Notes: generated from the sequence alone by a model not told the origin. A stretch of DNA of 64,000 bases from Pagrus major (GCF_040436345.1 NC_133216.1:19518792-19582791), one strand, 5' to 3'. Shown: positions 1 through 13,303, counted from the stretch's first letter. Made by a program: numbers and translations.

Positions 1-1
1 A

Positions 2-283
2 GCGTCCACTGTCATCGGCTGTTACCTCTACCAGCTCTCTCACTGGGGGGAGTTCAGGGCCAGCCCCCGGGACTCATATGTGGCATCAGAGATGCTTCGA
101 ATCTTCATGTCTCTGCTTGTAGGCATCACATCAGGCATGTGGATCTGGTCAGCGAAAACCCTCCACACTTGGCAGCGCTGCTCGGCCCGCCTCCTCAGGG
201 ACAGCAGGGCGAGCCGGGGGGGCAAGAGGGCACCGGGCGAGGGCTGGATCAAACCGGGGAAAGGCAATGAGACTGTGGTGTGA
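2..283 (+). CDS. fzd4: Frizzled-4 receptor, C-terminal part (partial, runs off window start)
   Basis: This is the last 93 codons, plus stop, of a Frizzled-class seven-transmembrane Wnt/Norrin receptor that acts at the plasma membrane. The frame is open from base 2 to the TGA at 281-283. Visible parts are the end of TM6 and its loop, then TM7 (residues about 30-51 of the fragment, with [18 protein letters not shown]). The KTLHTW sequence at 155-172 is the invariant KTxxxW Dishevelled-binding motif. A basic cytoplasmic tail follows, ending in [13 protein letters not shown]. The GW(V/I)KPGKG-ETVV ending separates FZD4 from the other Frizzled paralogues, and ETVV is a class I PDZ ligand. No intron interrupts the segment, as expected because most of FZD4 lies in one large exon. 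The N-terminal cysteine-rich domain and TM1-5 lie outside the window. Identity is near certain; the exon start is not visible. Confidence 0.96.
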   Translation, partial: ASTVIGCYLYQLSHWGEFRASPRDSYVASEMLRIFMSLLVGITSGMWIWSAKTLHTWQRCSARLLRDSRASRGGKRAPGEGWIKPGKGNETVV

Positions 284-1378
284 GGAGAAAGGACAGGAAT
301 GGACTTGTATCTGCTTCCCTCTCACTTACAGAAACTCACTCTGCCACATTGAAGGACAGAGAGGGCAGAGAAAAAAGATGAGAGGGAGATGTGACGCAGG
401 AACGCAGCAGGAGTTTCTCAAGGAAGCCACTGGATGTAATGGCATCGTACAAGCTCACTGAGAGTCCTCAAGCATGCCTCACCCCCCTCTAACTGACCCT
501 GTGCCTCTTCAGGAGGAGAAAAGTGGAGGTGGGTTGTGCATCAGTAGCAACAGTAGCCTCTCTACCTCTGTAAGACTTCCTTTGCCCAGAGAGAGAGAAA
601 CAAAGCAGAAAATGAAGGAGAAAGAGAGACGGGAAAGGCAGAAGAGAAGCATTGATATGCAGACCAGACGCAGCGATAAGCTGTGTAGCACCACGTCTAC
701 CTCTCTGTTTCTCTTTCCTCTCCCCAGCCCTCAGCAGCAGAGACTGAACCTGCTCGATACAGTAACCCTCACACCGTTGTGTCTTTCTAGGGTCTTTTGA
801 AGTTTTGAATTTTACACTGGACAGTCCTGGTGCAGACATGATGCAGCTGTAGGCTGATGTTTCCCAAAAGCACCTGACAACTCATATGGGTTCATATGTC
901 CACATGGAAAAGTATAGGAAATCAATGAACTACCAGGCCAAAAGTAATTAAAATCTGAAGAAAACATATCAAATGTATGTATTTACATTTGGTCACTGAT
1001 CTTTTTTTTTTTTGTTTGTTTGTAAATTATTACCTTTTGTACAATATAAAAGAGCAGATTTTTTTGGGAAACCAGATCTAAGCTGTAATAATGCACTATA
1101 ATTATATACAATATGTGAAGCGTCTGTGCTTGTCACAAGTGCATTACCAGGGACGGCAGTGATGGGACTCATAACAAATCATTACACAGTATGTATATGA
1201 ATATGCAGAGAGCCTTTAAACAGGGAGAGTTTGGTCAGTTTTCAGTATGAAAGCTGCAGAAAAAAAAATGTGTTGTTCCGTTTCTTACAAATATCATGAA
1301 GGCAAGCGCAGGTGGAGAAACATTAGAGAATATTTTTTTAATATGTGTTGTACATGTAGGTAAAGTCCGTGGTAACTT

Positions 1379-1852
1379 GGGCTGCAACTAACAACTTATC
1401 GATTAAAGGTGCAATGTGTAAGAATTGGCCACCTCTCATATTCATACTCATACTCAAAACAAATAGGGTGCAGCATATCATCAGAGTAACTGCTAACTGC
1501 TGCTAACTGTTGCCCTTAGCTAATCAGCTCAGTTAGCTGTGCAGTTAGCGGTTCGGACTGGGTACCAGGAGTGTGTTTATACCGCTAGCACAGGAGCGTT
1601 AGACAGCTCTAGGAGAGATGGCTAGCACGCTAACTTCAGTATCATAATATCATAATGTCAAAACTGCTATTCACATGCTGTTGATAATGTTTTTTATCTA
1701 AAATTTCTACATATTGCACCTTTAATCTGCCGTTATTTTCACGATTAATTGTGAAACGGTTTAATCTACAAAATGTCAAAATAAAAATCGATCATTAAAA
1801 AATAGTTGCCGTTCAATTGCCTAATCAAGTAATTGACTATTAGTTGCAGCCC
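1379..1852. mobile_element. hAT-like MITE, interrupted by a second MITE
   Basis: The element has terminal inverted repeats GGGCTGCAACTA at the left and TAGTTGCAGCCC at the right. Its interior is rich in ATCGATTAAT-type palindromes and contains a 'taatctacaaaatgtcaaaat' segment. Related copies occur at 13304, 17395, 17955, 3935 and 59050. This repeat type is widespread in teleosts and non-autonomous, since no transposase frame is present. I could not recognise an intact 8-bp target duplication, so the superfamily is inferred from general resemblance. The core element is split by the insertion at 1407-1721. Confidence 0.7.
1403..1725. mobile_element. TTAA-flanked MITE nested in the hAT-like MITE
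   Basis: A 315-bp element (1407-1721) is bounded by TTAA on both sides (1403-1406 and 1722-1725). Its inverted termini are AGGTGCAATGTGTA at the left and, read inwards from the right, AGGTGCAATATGTA. Removing it together with one TTAA restores the host repeat as ...ATCGATTAATCTGCC..., which is the expected hAT-MITE sequence. TTAA duplications are typical of the piggyBac and Kolobok superfamilies. No coding capacity is present. Partial relatives occur at 25.5-26.0, 34.5-34.8, 36.2-36.4 and 52.76 kb. Confidence 0.75.
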
Positions 1853-3563
1853 TTAGCGGTACCCATGAGGTCATACTGCAATGAATCCTGGGAGAACCCC
1901 GGCTGTGCCTTTTTTACAGACCCATAAATGTGGAAGTGGTAAGGCATCTGGGAAATGTAGGCCTGTGTGTTTTACCTCAGTAGTCTATGAGAAGCTCAGC
2001 TAACTTCCAATGATGTGTGCAGTCCTCTTGGAAACCTCGTACTGTATATGCTCTCAAGTTACCGTGAAAGCCAGGAAATTAAATTATTCCCTCTGCCCTC
2101 TTCTCTAAACAGTGGACCCGAGGCAGGTTAAAGAATTAGAGGTTATTAGACAATCAGTTGCCAAAAGACACATTATGCAATAACAAAAGAGCTGTCGCAG
2201 GCACATGCACATGTATGCAAGTATATGAATCTGTTCCCACGAATGTCATCCACCAGATTTGATACGAAGTTACACCAACAATAAGAGACCATATCTGACC
2301 ATGTCTGTTTGTGTACATCTCTCAGTTTCTTCTTAAATCTCTTCAGTTCACGAAGCCAACATGGAAGCACAGTGAAATCTGCACTATTAATTGGCATGTC
2401 TGTCCCGCCTGCATGTCTGTATGTCTGATGCTCTCATCTGCCTGTTTCTCTTCAACCTTGTCTGCTGCATCATGGCTCATTTCCCAGACAATCAAGTCGT
2501 CCCTGGAAAAGATTATTGTCCGCTGCATTTCAAAATTTCATGGATGACAGAGACGAGATTTCTGGTCATTGTCTCCAGCGGTGCATTTTGTTGACAATGG
2601 ATATCTTCCACTTCCACTCTAATCTTGCTCAATAACTGCTTATAGAATGAACTATAAGCTTTCATTTCTATAAGTTATAACTGTCTTACTGCTGCTTTCA
2701 CCAAATTCTGCAACTGCTCCTTTTTGCCTGACAATCTATCTAGCAAAGCTCCTGTGTTTCAGTGAGGCTTTGAATGTATACAAATGTAGGGTGCGTCTAC
2801 ATATTAAAGTAAAGAAAATTTGGCTCTGGGCAATTTAAATGTATAAGGGCTAGAGCTTTGCGTCATTTTAAAACCAGATAGTGCCTCACACAGCCTGTCA
2901 CATGTATTTTTAACCCAATGTTTTGACAGAAAATCATTTTTTTTACCGTGTGGGCTGCCTTTTCCACAAAGTACGTTAAATGTAACATCATCCGTATTGC
3001 ATTCAATGATCCTTTCGAGGTTCTGGTGAAACCTAGAACCCCGAAAAAACAGTGCTTCTCCAACCAGCATACCTTGGCACACTTATTAAATTTCCAAAGT
3101 CAAACAAACATTACATTGAGTTAAAGTGAATTAAATTAACCCCTGACCACCTCCCCCTCTGAGCTAATGCAGTTTCCCTCTCATGCCTTCATGTCTTGGC
3201 TGCGTCCTCTTGTATGACCACGCTGAGCTCCAGGTGACATTTCCAAACAATCGCTGAATACTTGTGCCTTGAAACAGTATGAGCGTGTGCCACGGCCCAA
3301 TGAAGATTGAGAACCACTGATGACACAGATTTGTAAATGCTTTTGAGAAGCCCAGACATGAATCGATGTTGGAGTGAGTTCACGGACACTGGTCGTAGCC
3401 TTTAAGGTCTAGAGACTGTTCCTTTGTGTACAAAACTTGTTGTCTTGATGATGTCATCAATGTATTGTAAAGAAAGTGCTAATTTATCGTTGTTAAAAAA
3501 GTGACAAAAATGTTAAAACTTGTTTGTTATTTAAAAACACTTTTGTATCAGAAGAAGATGATG

Positions 3564-3569
3564 AATAAA
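3564..3569 (+). terminator. Candidate fzd4 polyadenylation signal (AATAAA)
   Basis: A canonical AATAAA hexamer is followed within about 20-45 bases by T-rich and GT-rich sequence, the usual downstream element arrangement. It is the best such site downstream of the fzd4 stop codon. Assignment to fzd4 is by position only. Confidence 0.45.
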
Positions 3570-3585
3570 AACTTTTTGGTTTCCA

Positions 3586-3934
3586 ACATGTTGATGCAGT
3601 TTTGTGTGTATTTATGTGTGTGTACGTGTTACGATATACACACCTACCTTGCTGGGACTAGTAGACCTTATGGGGACCAAAGCCCTAATGAGGCAAAAAG
3701 TCATTTGGCTGTCCACGATGAATGGAAGTAATGAAGCGTAATTAAAAACCATTTCCCACCAGTGCGATGCAAAAATGCAGTGCGACAATACGGAAAATCT
3801 GGATGCAGTTTTTCTGAGTGACGACTATGCACACCAGGTCTGGTGCACGTGTTAATAAGAACCCATAAAATCATTTTTTATAAATTTCCGTGCAAATTTT
3901 GAAAACCCGTGCTTAGTGTGAAACAGCTTTAACT
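3586..3934. other. Intergenic, short GT-rich and 'gggacc' sequence
   Basis: I find no gene here. The stretch around 3615-3690 (GT-rich, then CTTGCTGGGACTAGTAGACC and TATGGGGACCAAAG) resembles the microsatellite-linked 'tggggacc' minisatellite units common in fish intergenic DNA. I can say little about the rest. Confidence 0.4.
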
Positions 3935-4155
3935 AATGAATCTTTTGGTCTTGACAATGTCAGAAAACAATGAAAAAATCCAGAGGAAACATCTTGAACG
4001 TTTTTGTTTTGTCCGACCAAAGTTTCAAAAACCCCAAATTGTGTGTTCAATATCACTTCAGACAAGAAAAGCATCAAATTCCCACATATGCTTGGCTCTT
4101 TTGCCGAGTAAAACTAATAGATTATCAAAATAATTGGCGATTGACTTTTTTTTTT
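3935..4155. repeat. Degenerate hAT-like MITE copy
   Basis: The segment carries interior hallmarks of the same family as 1379-1852: 'aatgtcagaaaacaatga', 'tgttttgtccgaccaaag', and 'agattatcaaaataattggcgattgac' at the right side. Its outer termini are eroded, so the ends given are approximate. It is noncoding. Confidence 0.6.
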
Positions 4156-4605
4156 TGCTCTAAATAGACTACATAGACTGAATAAACACTTAAAAAAAGA
4201 CACGACTGAGCCGTGTGTATGTATACTCGGCAGCAAGTGTACGTGATTGAGAGTGAGTGAGTGAGTTCTTGTCTGGGTCTATGAAGTACCTTGCAGGCCT
4301 TCTCAGTTGTGTTCACTTAATGGGTTGAACAATGCTGCCACCTCTTGTCTGATGAGACAAATGAAGTGTTGCTGCTAACACCCTCGAACGGTTGTTTGCA
4401 GCCTCTCAGACCCACTTAACGCTACACTTCCACACAGCAGTGACTCTGTTTTCATCTCTCTTGCGTCTCTTTCGGGGTTAGGATAAGAAATGCTCCATGA
4501 CCACTTAATTTGTTTTGAATCCATAGTGGAAACACAGTAATTATTCTGTGTAAACAAGACTGTACCGTCATTCACATCTCATCAGCTATGAACTTAAAAT
4601 CTACT

Positions 4606-4828
4606 CAACACACACACACACGCTCACTTATAGCACACACGGAAACATTCACACACACACACACACACCCACACACACACACACACACACCTCCTCTCAC
4701 TTACAAAATTTGCTGTAATTTGGTTTTACAATTACACTTAATGCACGCTAGGCTGTAATTTACCAGCGCAGGGGTAAAATTCCATCTGAAGAAACTGATT
4801 AATTCTGTGCAGCTCGAGTGCGAGTGTG

Positions 4829-4862
<34 letters not shown>
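4606..4862. repeat. (CA)n and (GT)n microsatellites flanking a short unique segment
   Basis: Interrupted (CA)n runs occupy about 4606-4691 and an interrupted (GT)n run occupies about 4816-4862. About 120 bases of unique sequence lie between them. The two runs are inverted relative to each other and could pair on one strand. No coding content. Confidence 0.85.
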
Positions 4863-7121
4863 GGCAGAAAAGAGAGAGAAAAAGACAGTCCAAATATCTA
4901 AGTCTGCAGCTCAGATTGCCTTCCTGTAATTTACTGTGAGCGAATTGAGTGTTTGTTTAAGAATTCACTCAAAGGCCTGAGGTAAAGGGAAAGTGACAGC
5001 ATCTACTGCTCTATTGTTTCCAGATGTGGCTCTGCTAACGTGCGCACACACACAAACACACAGTACATATACGAGCAAGCATGTTCACAAACTGACATGC
5101 ACGTTCACACAAACCCAGGCAGAAAGGGGGGGAGTTAAATGAGTTGACTGCTCTTAAATTCATACCCTAAATGGTGTTTCTATATGGGAGAGTGTGTATG
5201 AGTGCATGTCAAAGCGCCCAACATGCTGTCGTTGTTTTTTCCAATCAGCTACAAACTCAAACTCACATGTTTCACTCAGTGCCACACTCATTTTATCTCC
5301 AGGCAGCAGTTTCCACGTTTGTGTTTGGTTATTTCGAGATTCAGTAACTTGTATCACATGGAAATCTTAATAACCAACAGCTCACCCTAAACGCTGATTT
5401 TCCAACATTAGAAATAACAACAACAATACACATCCAACTTTAATCCTTACTCACCAATGACAGCTTTTACAGCGTAACCTCTGGATAGCCACACTTGTGG
5501 TGACATTTGGACACAGCCAGTTCATACTGTAAAAACACACACACACTTTGTTCCACTCTTTTAGTGAACAGCATGTTAGTATTTTTTTTTTCTTTTTCAA
5601 CAAGGCTGAAATGTGAAAGGGCCCCATTAAAATTCCTTGGACTAATATTCCTGGGAATGTATTTCCAGAGCTGGGTTCCCTTGTGTGTAATTCGGTGTAT
5701 ACGTCTGTGCCTGTATGCACGCATGTAAGAGTTAGAAAGAGACAGGAATTAAAAGAGCTGGAGATGAAATGAGACTGATAAGATTAAGAAAAAGAAGAAC
5801 TAGAAGTGAAAGAGACAAAAATAAAAGAGTAAGTGACAGGGATTGAGAGAGGGGAAGAGGGAAAAGGAAATCTGTCATCCTCCAACAGCAGAATGCCGCA
5901 GCTGTTCCCTCTCAGCAATGTTGAAATCATTTTCCCATTCCGCTCAGCGTCTGTGCTTGTATGAATAGTTTTGAGTAATGGCCACCACTAGGGATTCTGG
6001 GTGACGTAGCTGTCTTGGCGTGAGAGCCAATTTGGTGCACGGAGGATTTGTAAATCCTGGTTCTCGGGGCCAAACAAGCTAACGAGTTGAGACTGAAATC
6101 CAAGAGGCCTGCCAAGACAGAGATGGGAGAATTATTCACCATCAGGTTGACACAGAGAGCTCTTTATACATGGTGTGAAAGATTGGATTTATTTTATGCC
6201 AAACAAGGATGTATTGTATGTTTAAGGTCAGGTCAGATACTTGAAAATGGATGTTAGTGCTGTCTGCCTAAAGCATGTTAAGCACAATTTTGGACAACAC
6301 TGAGGGGCTTTGAAACACTGATTTAAGCCAATCAGGTGCTCTCTGGCTTTACAGCAAAAGGCCTTTATGCATGCTTTTAATGTTTGTGGGCATGTGATAA
6401 CTCTTCGAAGATGATTTTTGCCTCAGTGGTCCCATATATTCCTCACAAAGCCACCGTGTCTCATCAACTTTCAGTCCCTGAACCTCATAAAACCTGCACT
6501 TTATCCATGACAATTTGATGTTAATGTGTGAACTATTATCTCGGTTACACCATAATACTGCGGCACCTCGTCCCTTTGTCACCACTAGATGTCACTCTTC
6601 GTCCAGATCACCCTGCCAGGTTCCGTCACCATCTGTTGTGTCTCTCAGCTGTATTTATGCTTGTTACCTTTCATGTATCCTGGTTGTATGCTCATTTGGT
6701 TAAATCAGAGGTGAATTGCGATTGATTAAAGAAATTGCTCACAGAAATTCAACAAATTAAGAGCTATTTTACCGAAATCAGCATCACTAATGGAAGAGAA
6801 ACAGAAGAGAGAGGAAAATATTAATCAGAAAAACAATTTGTATGGCTTTCTGTCAGCTCAAAACTGTTTTTGAGTCAGAAATCATGTCAGTGTCGAATGC
6901 CTTTTCAAATAAATGATTAAATCATTAGCATTTTGGAAAACAGCAACAACAACAACTTCTACCTCATCATGTTTCAGCTGAATTGTATTATTTTTAACTC
7001 CACTACATGTGACAGCAGTAGTTACTCATTACCTTGCAAATTAAAGGCTTTGCACACTCACACATCCAGGTGAAAGATGGATGGAGCTAACATACCACTA
7101 GAATGTGACTCATTACAGTGC
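4863..7121. other. Intergenic, nothing recognised
   Basis: I see no gene or RNA here. All reading frames are short and unlike known proteins. There are short CA runs near 5045-5060 and 5535-5545, and a purine-rich stretch at about 5725-5870. Confidence 0.5.
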
Positions 7122-7442
7122 ATACCTCCACCAAGTCCCAACAGTCTGCCTTAATTCAATCAAGCCTTATAAACCACCCAAAACTGCTAAAACAAATGTA
7201 TTTTTTTCATCAAGAATAATACAATATTCCCTCAGAAATTAACGAAAAGTGTTGAAAAACGCTCTATCTTGCAATGTTAAAGAAAGTGAGAAAGAAAATT
7301 CCTGGATCAGTCCCTTTTTCCAGATGCAGACTAAAAGTTAATGGAGTCTATTCTGGACCCAGACCCATCCTCCCTCTAAGTTTCGTGGAAATCTGTTAAA
7401 TCTTACAACCAAACAAACATGCACAGGTTATAACATAACATA
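7122..7442. repeat. Dispersed repeat, 'CCTCCACCAAG...' family
   Basis: The sequence contains phrases I recognise from a very common fish interspersed repeat: 'cctccaccaagtccc', 'ctatcttgcaatgttaaag', 'cctggatcagtccc', and 'agtttcgtggaaatctgtt' followed by 'aaccaaacaaacatgc'. It has no coding capacity and its outer limits are approximate. The family is identified from memory of similar sequences, without a database comparison. Confidence 0.5.
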
Positions 7443-9094
7443 GTATAACTTCTATGTGGATGCACTAAGGGTGCAGGGGCTGTACATTGTTACATACAAA
7501 ATATATGATCACTTCATTGCATTCATTTAACTACCAATCAGTGCAAAAAGTAGTTAGAATTGTTTCTACTTCAACCAACTACAACATTAAAATGCTGAAT
7601 GCCTACTGAATGTAGTATCTTTCACAATGCTTGTATAATGTCTAATGTTGTATATATGCCAACAGGATTTGTGACCTTTTTCCAGTTTACTTAGCCTTGC
7701 ACACATAAGACTAGTAAAAAGCATCTTATTAAGGATAAAACATGTGAACTTAAATGTACAAGCTTCCGTGTGTTTTGCAGAGGCCCACAGGGTGGAATGA
7801 GACTGATAACACAACAATCTCACCATCTGTGCCTGTTTTCAAAAAGAGCTGAATGCAGCAGTTACGACTAAAATATGTTAAAGCTTGGATGCCCTAAACG
7901 GCTTGGGACTTGGCTGGTTGCTGTACTCTGAAGTCCAAATATGTTGTTCTTTACATATTCAATCAATGTTTGGACTGATGGAACGGATGTCTAGAGACCA
8001 TTCAGTAGTTAGGTTTGGATTGGGGTCGCAAGCTTTTTTTCTCAAATTTTTAAAATAAACTTCATGAATTGTCTGGAATATCTCTCTGGTGAGCTAGTGA
8101 GCAACCGAGGGGATAATAACTAGAACCTCACAAAATTATTTCTGGTTGCTCACTTTTTATTATATTACAGCATTTTGAATAATAACCACATACCACAGGT
8201 CCATGGAATATGTTCTGACAAAAAATACGTGTTCATCTACCTCATAAGTTACATAAAGAGCACTCAGGGGTGCTGTTTATTGTGTATAAAAGCTGCACTG
8301 TTAGAGGGAAATGTGTTGCAATGAATATATGCGGTACTGTGTGGGAGAAAGGCTGAGTGATTCCATGTTATTTCAGCAAGACATTTGTCAACTTTAGAAA
8401 TGTCAGCCGGTCAATACAGTCGCCTCATCCATCTCTCTGTCTCACTCTCTCACACATACAGAGAGACAGAGGTGAAGTGTAGACACAGGGAAAGGAAAAA
8501 TGGTTTTAAACAAAAAGAATGAGGGGAAAACAGAGGGAGTGGGAGAGGAGAGGAAAAAGAAAGGGGAAAGCAGGGGCAAATGGGAGAGAAAATGAAAGTG
8601 GCGGCGTTGATCGGTTATGGAGAAAAAGATGGAGGGAAGAGTGCAACAAGCGGAACATAAATGATTCCATTGTTTCCCTCAATCAGAAAGCCAGATTGGC
8701 AAGCCAAATGACTGGAAATGACTCATACAAACACAATCTATCTCCAAGAGCCCGTCTGGGTTTGTTTCCTATTAGTTTCCTCCTGTACGTGCATCTGCGA
8801 GTACAGAAATAGAAAGCATAGAAAGCCCTGGCTCTGCTCGGTCGGATTCTCAATGTTGTGTTTTCTGTTTGTGTTTTTAACAGAAATAATTCAGTTGGTC
8901 TTGTTACTGCCCACTGTCTAACTCTGAGCCCTCACAGGAAAGGTGTTACTTATCGTTGTTGCTACGTCATTACACATTTAATATCTTTGCTGTTTTTATT
9001 GTTTATAGTGCTGTTTTCAACATTTTCAAATGAAGTTGTTCCATTTTTGCATCTCATCTTCTTTTTCTGTGTATTTCCATTCTTTCTCAAAAGG
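7443..9094. other. Intergenic, nothing recognised
   Basis: I see no supportable gene. A purine-rich stretch at about 8450-8660 opens one long frame simply because it lacks T and therefore stop codons. Confidence 0.5.
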
Positions 9095-9830
9095 TACCAT
9101 GTTGACCATCGTAGCTAAGTGTATTAGCATGCTGACATTGCTCGTTAGCATTACACAAAAAGTTGGGGGTCATTCATTTTGCAGGTGATGGGTCGTAAAA
9201 GAAAGTCTTGCACGAATTAAGACCTGGAGATGATGCTACAGGAAACGTAATAGAGGGTCTCCAAAGTTGTGGAGAAGGGCAGGGATGGCGTATTTTTGGA
9301 GGCTAACCCCAAAGTTAGTTGGTTTCAAGTTATTGCAGAAAATAAGGTCTGTGGCAAACACGAGTTTCTGATACTTACACGTTTCGTTCAGCAAGATAAT
9401 CTTCACGTATGAACTCCACTTGTATGAGTTTTGAAGCGTAAATGAATCACCAGTAAAAAGCTAACATTAGGCTTGCATGACTTCAACGTCATCACCACGA
9501 AGCTTCCTATTACACCATATAACCCCCTCTCTTTACTATAAATTAATCGATCTACAAGTTGTAGATTGGTGTCCTTGTTTGGCATAATGACGTCTAAAGT
9601 GCAAACCCACTGACTTCAAGGCGAGGGAACCAGAAGGGCAAAAATGCTAACTCATTTCTGGTGACAGAAGAAGTCACAGGATCACCAAACCATTAGCATA
9701 TGGCATTTTATGGTAGCTGTTGAGATGTTTACTGATGTGTGAAAACATTGACCTGCTGAAGAAAGTCACCAAAGTCAATAGTTTAGCCTTTAGCAGGCCA
9801 TGAATGTCAAAATTAGCTTGCATGATAACA
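9095..9830. repeat. Fragments of a dispersed repeat ('CATGCTGACATT... AGGATCACCAAA')
   Basis: Two parts, about 9095-9245 and about 9655-9800, carry phrases of a common fish repeat: 'accatgttgaccatcg', 'gcatgctgacattgctcgttagca', 'tttgcaggtgatgggtcgt', 'gtcacaggatcaccaaa' and 'gttgagatgtt'. The copy is degraded and noncoding. Limits and family are approximate. Confidence 0.4.
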
Positions 9831-12800
9831 GAAACCTAGCTGCTTTGACTTTGTAGGCTACTTCCAGATATCCTGTCTTCAAACGTAGGGCAACAAACTT
9901 TAAGCTTTAAAGTTGATATTCTACATTATGCAACATCTAAACAGGAGATTTGTGTACAAGTTTTATTTCGGTGTATGTGTGTGTTTTTAATGTTTACTCA
10001 TGGGTCAGTGACTCTGTACTGCCTGTTTTAAACTTTATTGGACGCATGAATAGCAATGAGACAATTAGCTAAAGCCTATGATCCACAACTCACTGTGTTC
10101 TGCTTATTAGAACTGGTCCAACACACTGCAGCGGCGTCCTCGTCACACCGATATGGAAATTAGTACACACACGTATAAACGTACAAAACCACACACAACA
10201 AATCAAAAGTCATCTGATAAGACATAGAAATGCAGGCAGAATATGAGGGAAGAGACGGAGAGCAGGGGAGGAAGAGCGGCCCGGAGGGTAAATGATGGTA
10301 TCTATTTTTCTTTAATGTTTCATCAGCCACATGACTAATAAACATATGACCTGTTTACAAGAGTTTGTGCTCCAAGAAAATGTTCCAGGATTATCTCTCC
10401 AATTCTTACTGATAACATACTTGAAACTTTATCTACTGCTCAAGTGATAAAAATGTGACTACTTTTATGAATAATTTTTCACTACCTGTAAATCACAATG
10501 CCAGCTTCACTTCTTGGTTCTTTTAATACAAAGATTAAAATCTGTTGTAATTTGTTTTGCTCCCAATTTAAGGTACAATTGCACAGGTGAATAAAGAGCA
10601 TAATTTGGGCCACAAATACAGAAGACATTTTGTGCTGTGATAAAGTTTAATAAAACAGCGTTGGTCTGGTACTGGTTTTGCTGAGTTTAGACTCAGTTAG
10701 TTTGGAGAAAAATAACAGAATCAACCCAAATGTACAAATTTTTAAACCCAACAATTCATCAAACATTTGACGTCGTCAACCTCATTACATTAACATCAAG
10801 TAAAACATAGGTTTAGGATTTGGGACATTTATTCGACTTATTTTTAACCTGTGGCACATTTTCAAGAGGCCATTTATGATAAGTATGTCACAAAAACTGC
10901 CTCAGGGAAATAACAAAAGTATCATTGGCAGTTTTCTATTGAAACAGCTACAAAACTCTGTAAAATAGAGAAAATGTTAATTTTTTTTGTTGAAAAAAGT
11001 TTAATTGAACCACTATAAAGTTGTAGTATAAAGTTTAGTGGCTGCAGGAGTTAAACACTGCTTTGAGAACTGATTGTTTAGGAATAATACAGAACATTTC
11101 CAGGCTTTATTTTGATTATATAATAAATCATAGGATTTTAATGGATGTCAATGGATGTTTTCACCATGAAACACTGGTATTCACCCATAACATGCAATGA
11201 AACAAAAAGGCTTAAATGAATAGAAGGCTTCATCTAAAACCACATTATCTTTAAATTCACTTGGCAGAACATGTAAGGTTTCAATTTTCTAATGCAAATT
11301 CAGACACTTGGTTGGCGGGTGTTCTTTTATATGCAAATAACTTGGAAAATGACATTACAGAAAAAGACATTGTTGTGGTATCAAGGTGACAGTGGCTTTG
11401 GTTAATTCATTCATGGAGCACAGTGACAGAAGGTGATAGAAGAATTTTACGCCATATGTGAAGCAGAGAAAGAATCCTGAACAGCCTGAAGTAAAGCCCA
11501 AGTCATTGAAATGTTGCTAAATAAGTGTTAGAAATGGGCAGAGGCTTAATGTCACACTTTACACAGGACTGACACGTGTTTGAGAGCCTCAGAGAGACAG
11601 CGTTACTTTTATTTGCACAGTTTAATGATGTCAACAAGCCGTTACCCCTTACAAATTCACCCAAAGCTACGACTGTAAGATTCAATCATCTAAGTGTGGT
11701 GTTCTTCTTGGTACATTTCACTGATCATCAAGAGCAAAAATACTGCTTGTTCAAGCCGTGACGCGTCAAAATGTTCACTGTGAGTTTATTTTAAATGCTC
11801 ATGTTGAAATTAAGGATTGAGCATTCACGTACATAGTTACGGTTTCACATTTGAATTGAGATATTTTATGGCTTTTTAATGACTAACAGATGTTAAAGAG
11901 GTAACACTCTGAAATTATTGCTGCTGTATACAGTAAGTGGCAGAATAACGTTCGTTAACCCTACAAGTCAAATGGGGCATGGCTAACGACTGGCATCAAG
12001 TAAATGTAGTGAGAAAATGTGAGCTATGAACTGGGATAGGTTTTAAACAAGTGAAGCAGACTAATAAAAACTGTCTTCTGCGCTGTGATTAAAATTACGG
12101 TGGGTGGGTGAACATATATACATTTCCTTTTTAAGTTAAAGATTCTGTTCATAAAATGCTCAGGACGCAGTCTGGGATGGGGAGGAAATGCCTGAAAGAG
12201 CGAGAGGAGTGAAGGAAAAGCGCCTGATGAGGCAGATCATTTTCCATTAGTGAGGCCCCGATCCATATATCTCATCTCTAATGAGACCAATATTAGCTAC
12301 AACCACACCCTACACACACACACGTATGATGATGATGATGCCAACTTCATGCCAATTACTTCCAGCACAGGTATCATCAAAAATTACAATTACAATTACA
12401 ATGACATTGGCATTACAGCTGCTGATGTTTCAATAATAATAATATGATTGTAATAATAGTCGTAATAATGTCACAAAGCAGCATATCAACATATCCTTCC
12501 TCAGAAACATTCATCTCTGATTAGCTACTCGTGGCTTCTCCCTCCTCCTCTCTGTTTGGTTGCATCTTCGGATGCCCTTTCATTATGATTATGTTTGATC
12601 CAGTCGGTGATATTACGGCTGCTGCAGACTGCTTTTCTGCAAATATCACAGCTGGCAACATTCTTATCAGCAAGCTAGAAAAAAATACTAAAAAATATGC
12701 TACATCTTCAGCCAGAAGCCTGCTGTGCTGCTGAGGCCAGGTGATCGCTAATCTCCTCTTTTGCTGTCAGTGGCGATATGGTCAGCAGTAAATGGAAGAA

Positions 12801-13303
12801 GAATGGGTTTGTTTAGAGCAAAACGCAAAGAAAAGAGACTGCTATTGTTTTACATTTAGTTGCAGACGTGCAGTTGTAAACCCAATGAGGGGTTCAGGTG
12901 GTTTGTGCACAAACTGGACCCTATTTATATTGCCCCCAAAAGGCTTGTGTAAGTACAGTATGTGTACGTATGCAGCAGTTTAATTGGACAATCAATCATT
13001 TTCTCTTTTTCGGGCCCTAATGGGGGCCGCCACTTTAAATAAGGCTGCATACCTGCCGTGTTGCTGTTGACCATAAATTAAACGGTTTTGTTTTGGGAGT
13101 GGGAAAGCTGCCAGAAAACAAGAGCAATACCAACACCAGAGAGTCTCAGGGATAACATTGCATGCATAATGACAGATGCTGCTGCAAACACGAACCTCAT
13201 GAACTCGTGCACTGACTTGGGTCATTTAAAATCCTCCTAACTAGACTCACAAGCAGCAAAGGTATTGGGTATGGTATTTATTATATTATCATTATAACTA
13301 CTA
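9831..13303. other. Intergenic, nothing recognised
   Basis: The sequence is AT-rich and noncoding. Short trinucleotide runs (GATGATGATG near 12328, AATAATAAT near 12430) are the only structure I notice. Confidence 0.5.

Larger units (their letters stand above)
284..3585 (+). other. fzd4: Probable 3'UTR of fzd4
   Basis: This noncoding, AT-rich tail follows the fzd4 stop codon. Human FZD4 has a multi-kilobase 3'UTR, so a 3.3 kb tail is plausible. A good polyadenylation signal lies at 3564-3569, followed by T- and GT-rich sequence. Only short chance reading frames occur. A hAT-like MITE carrying a nested second MITE (1379-1852) lies within the span. If the UTR assignment is right, the mRNA contains that repeat. 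The end point is inferred; an earlier site, for example AATAAA near 1780, cannot be excluded. Confidence 0.45.

Noticed and set aside
489..839. Overlapping 108- and 116-codon frames just after fzd4
   Set aside because: They lie in the likely fzd4 3'UTR in a purine/pyrimidine-biased stretch and show no homology.
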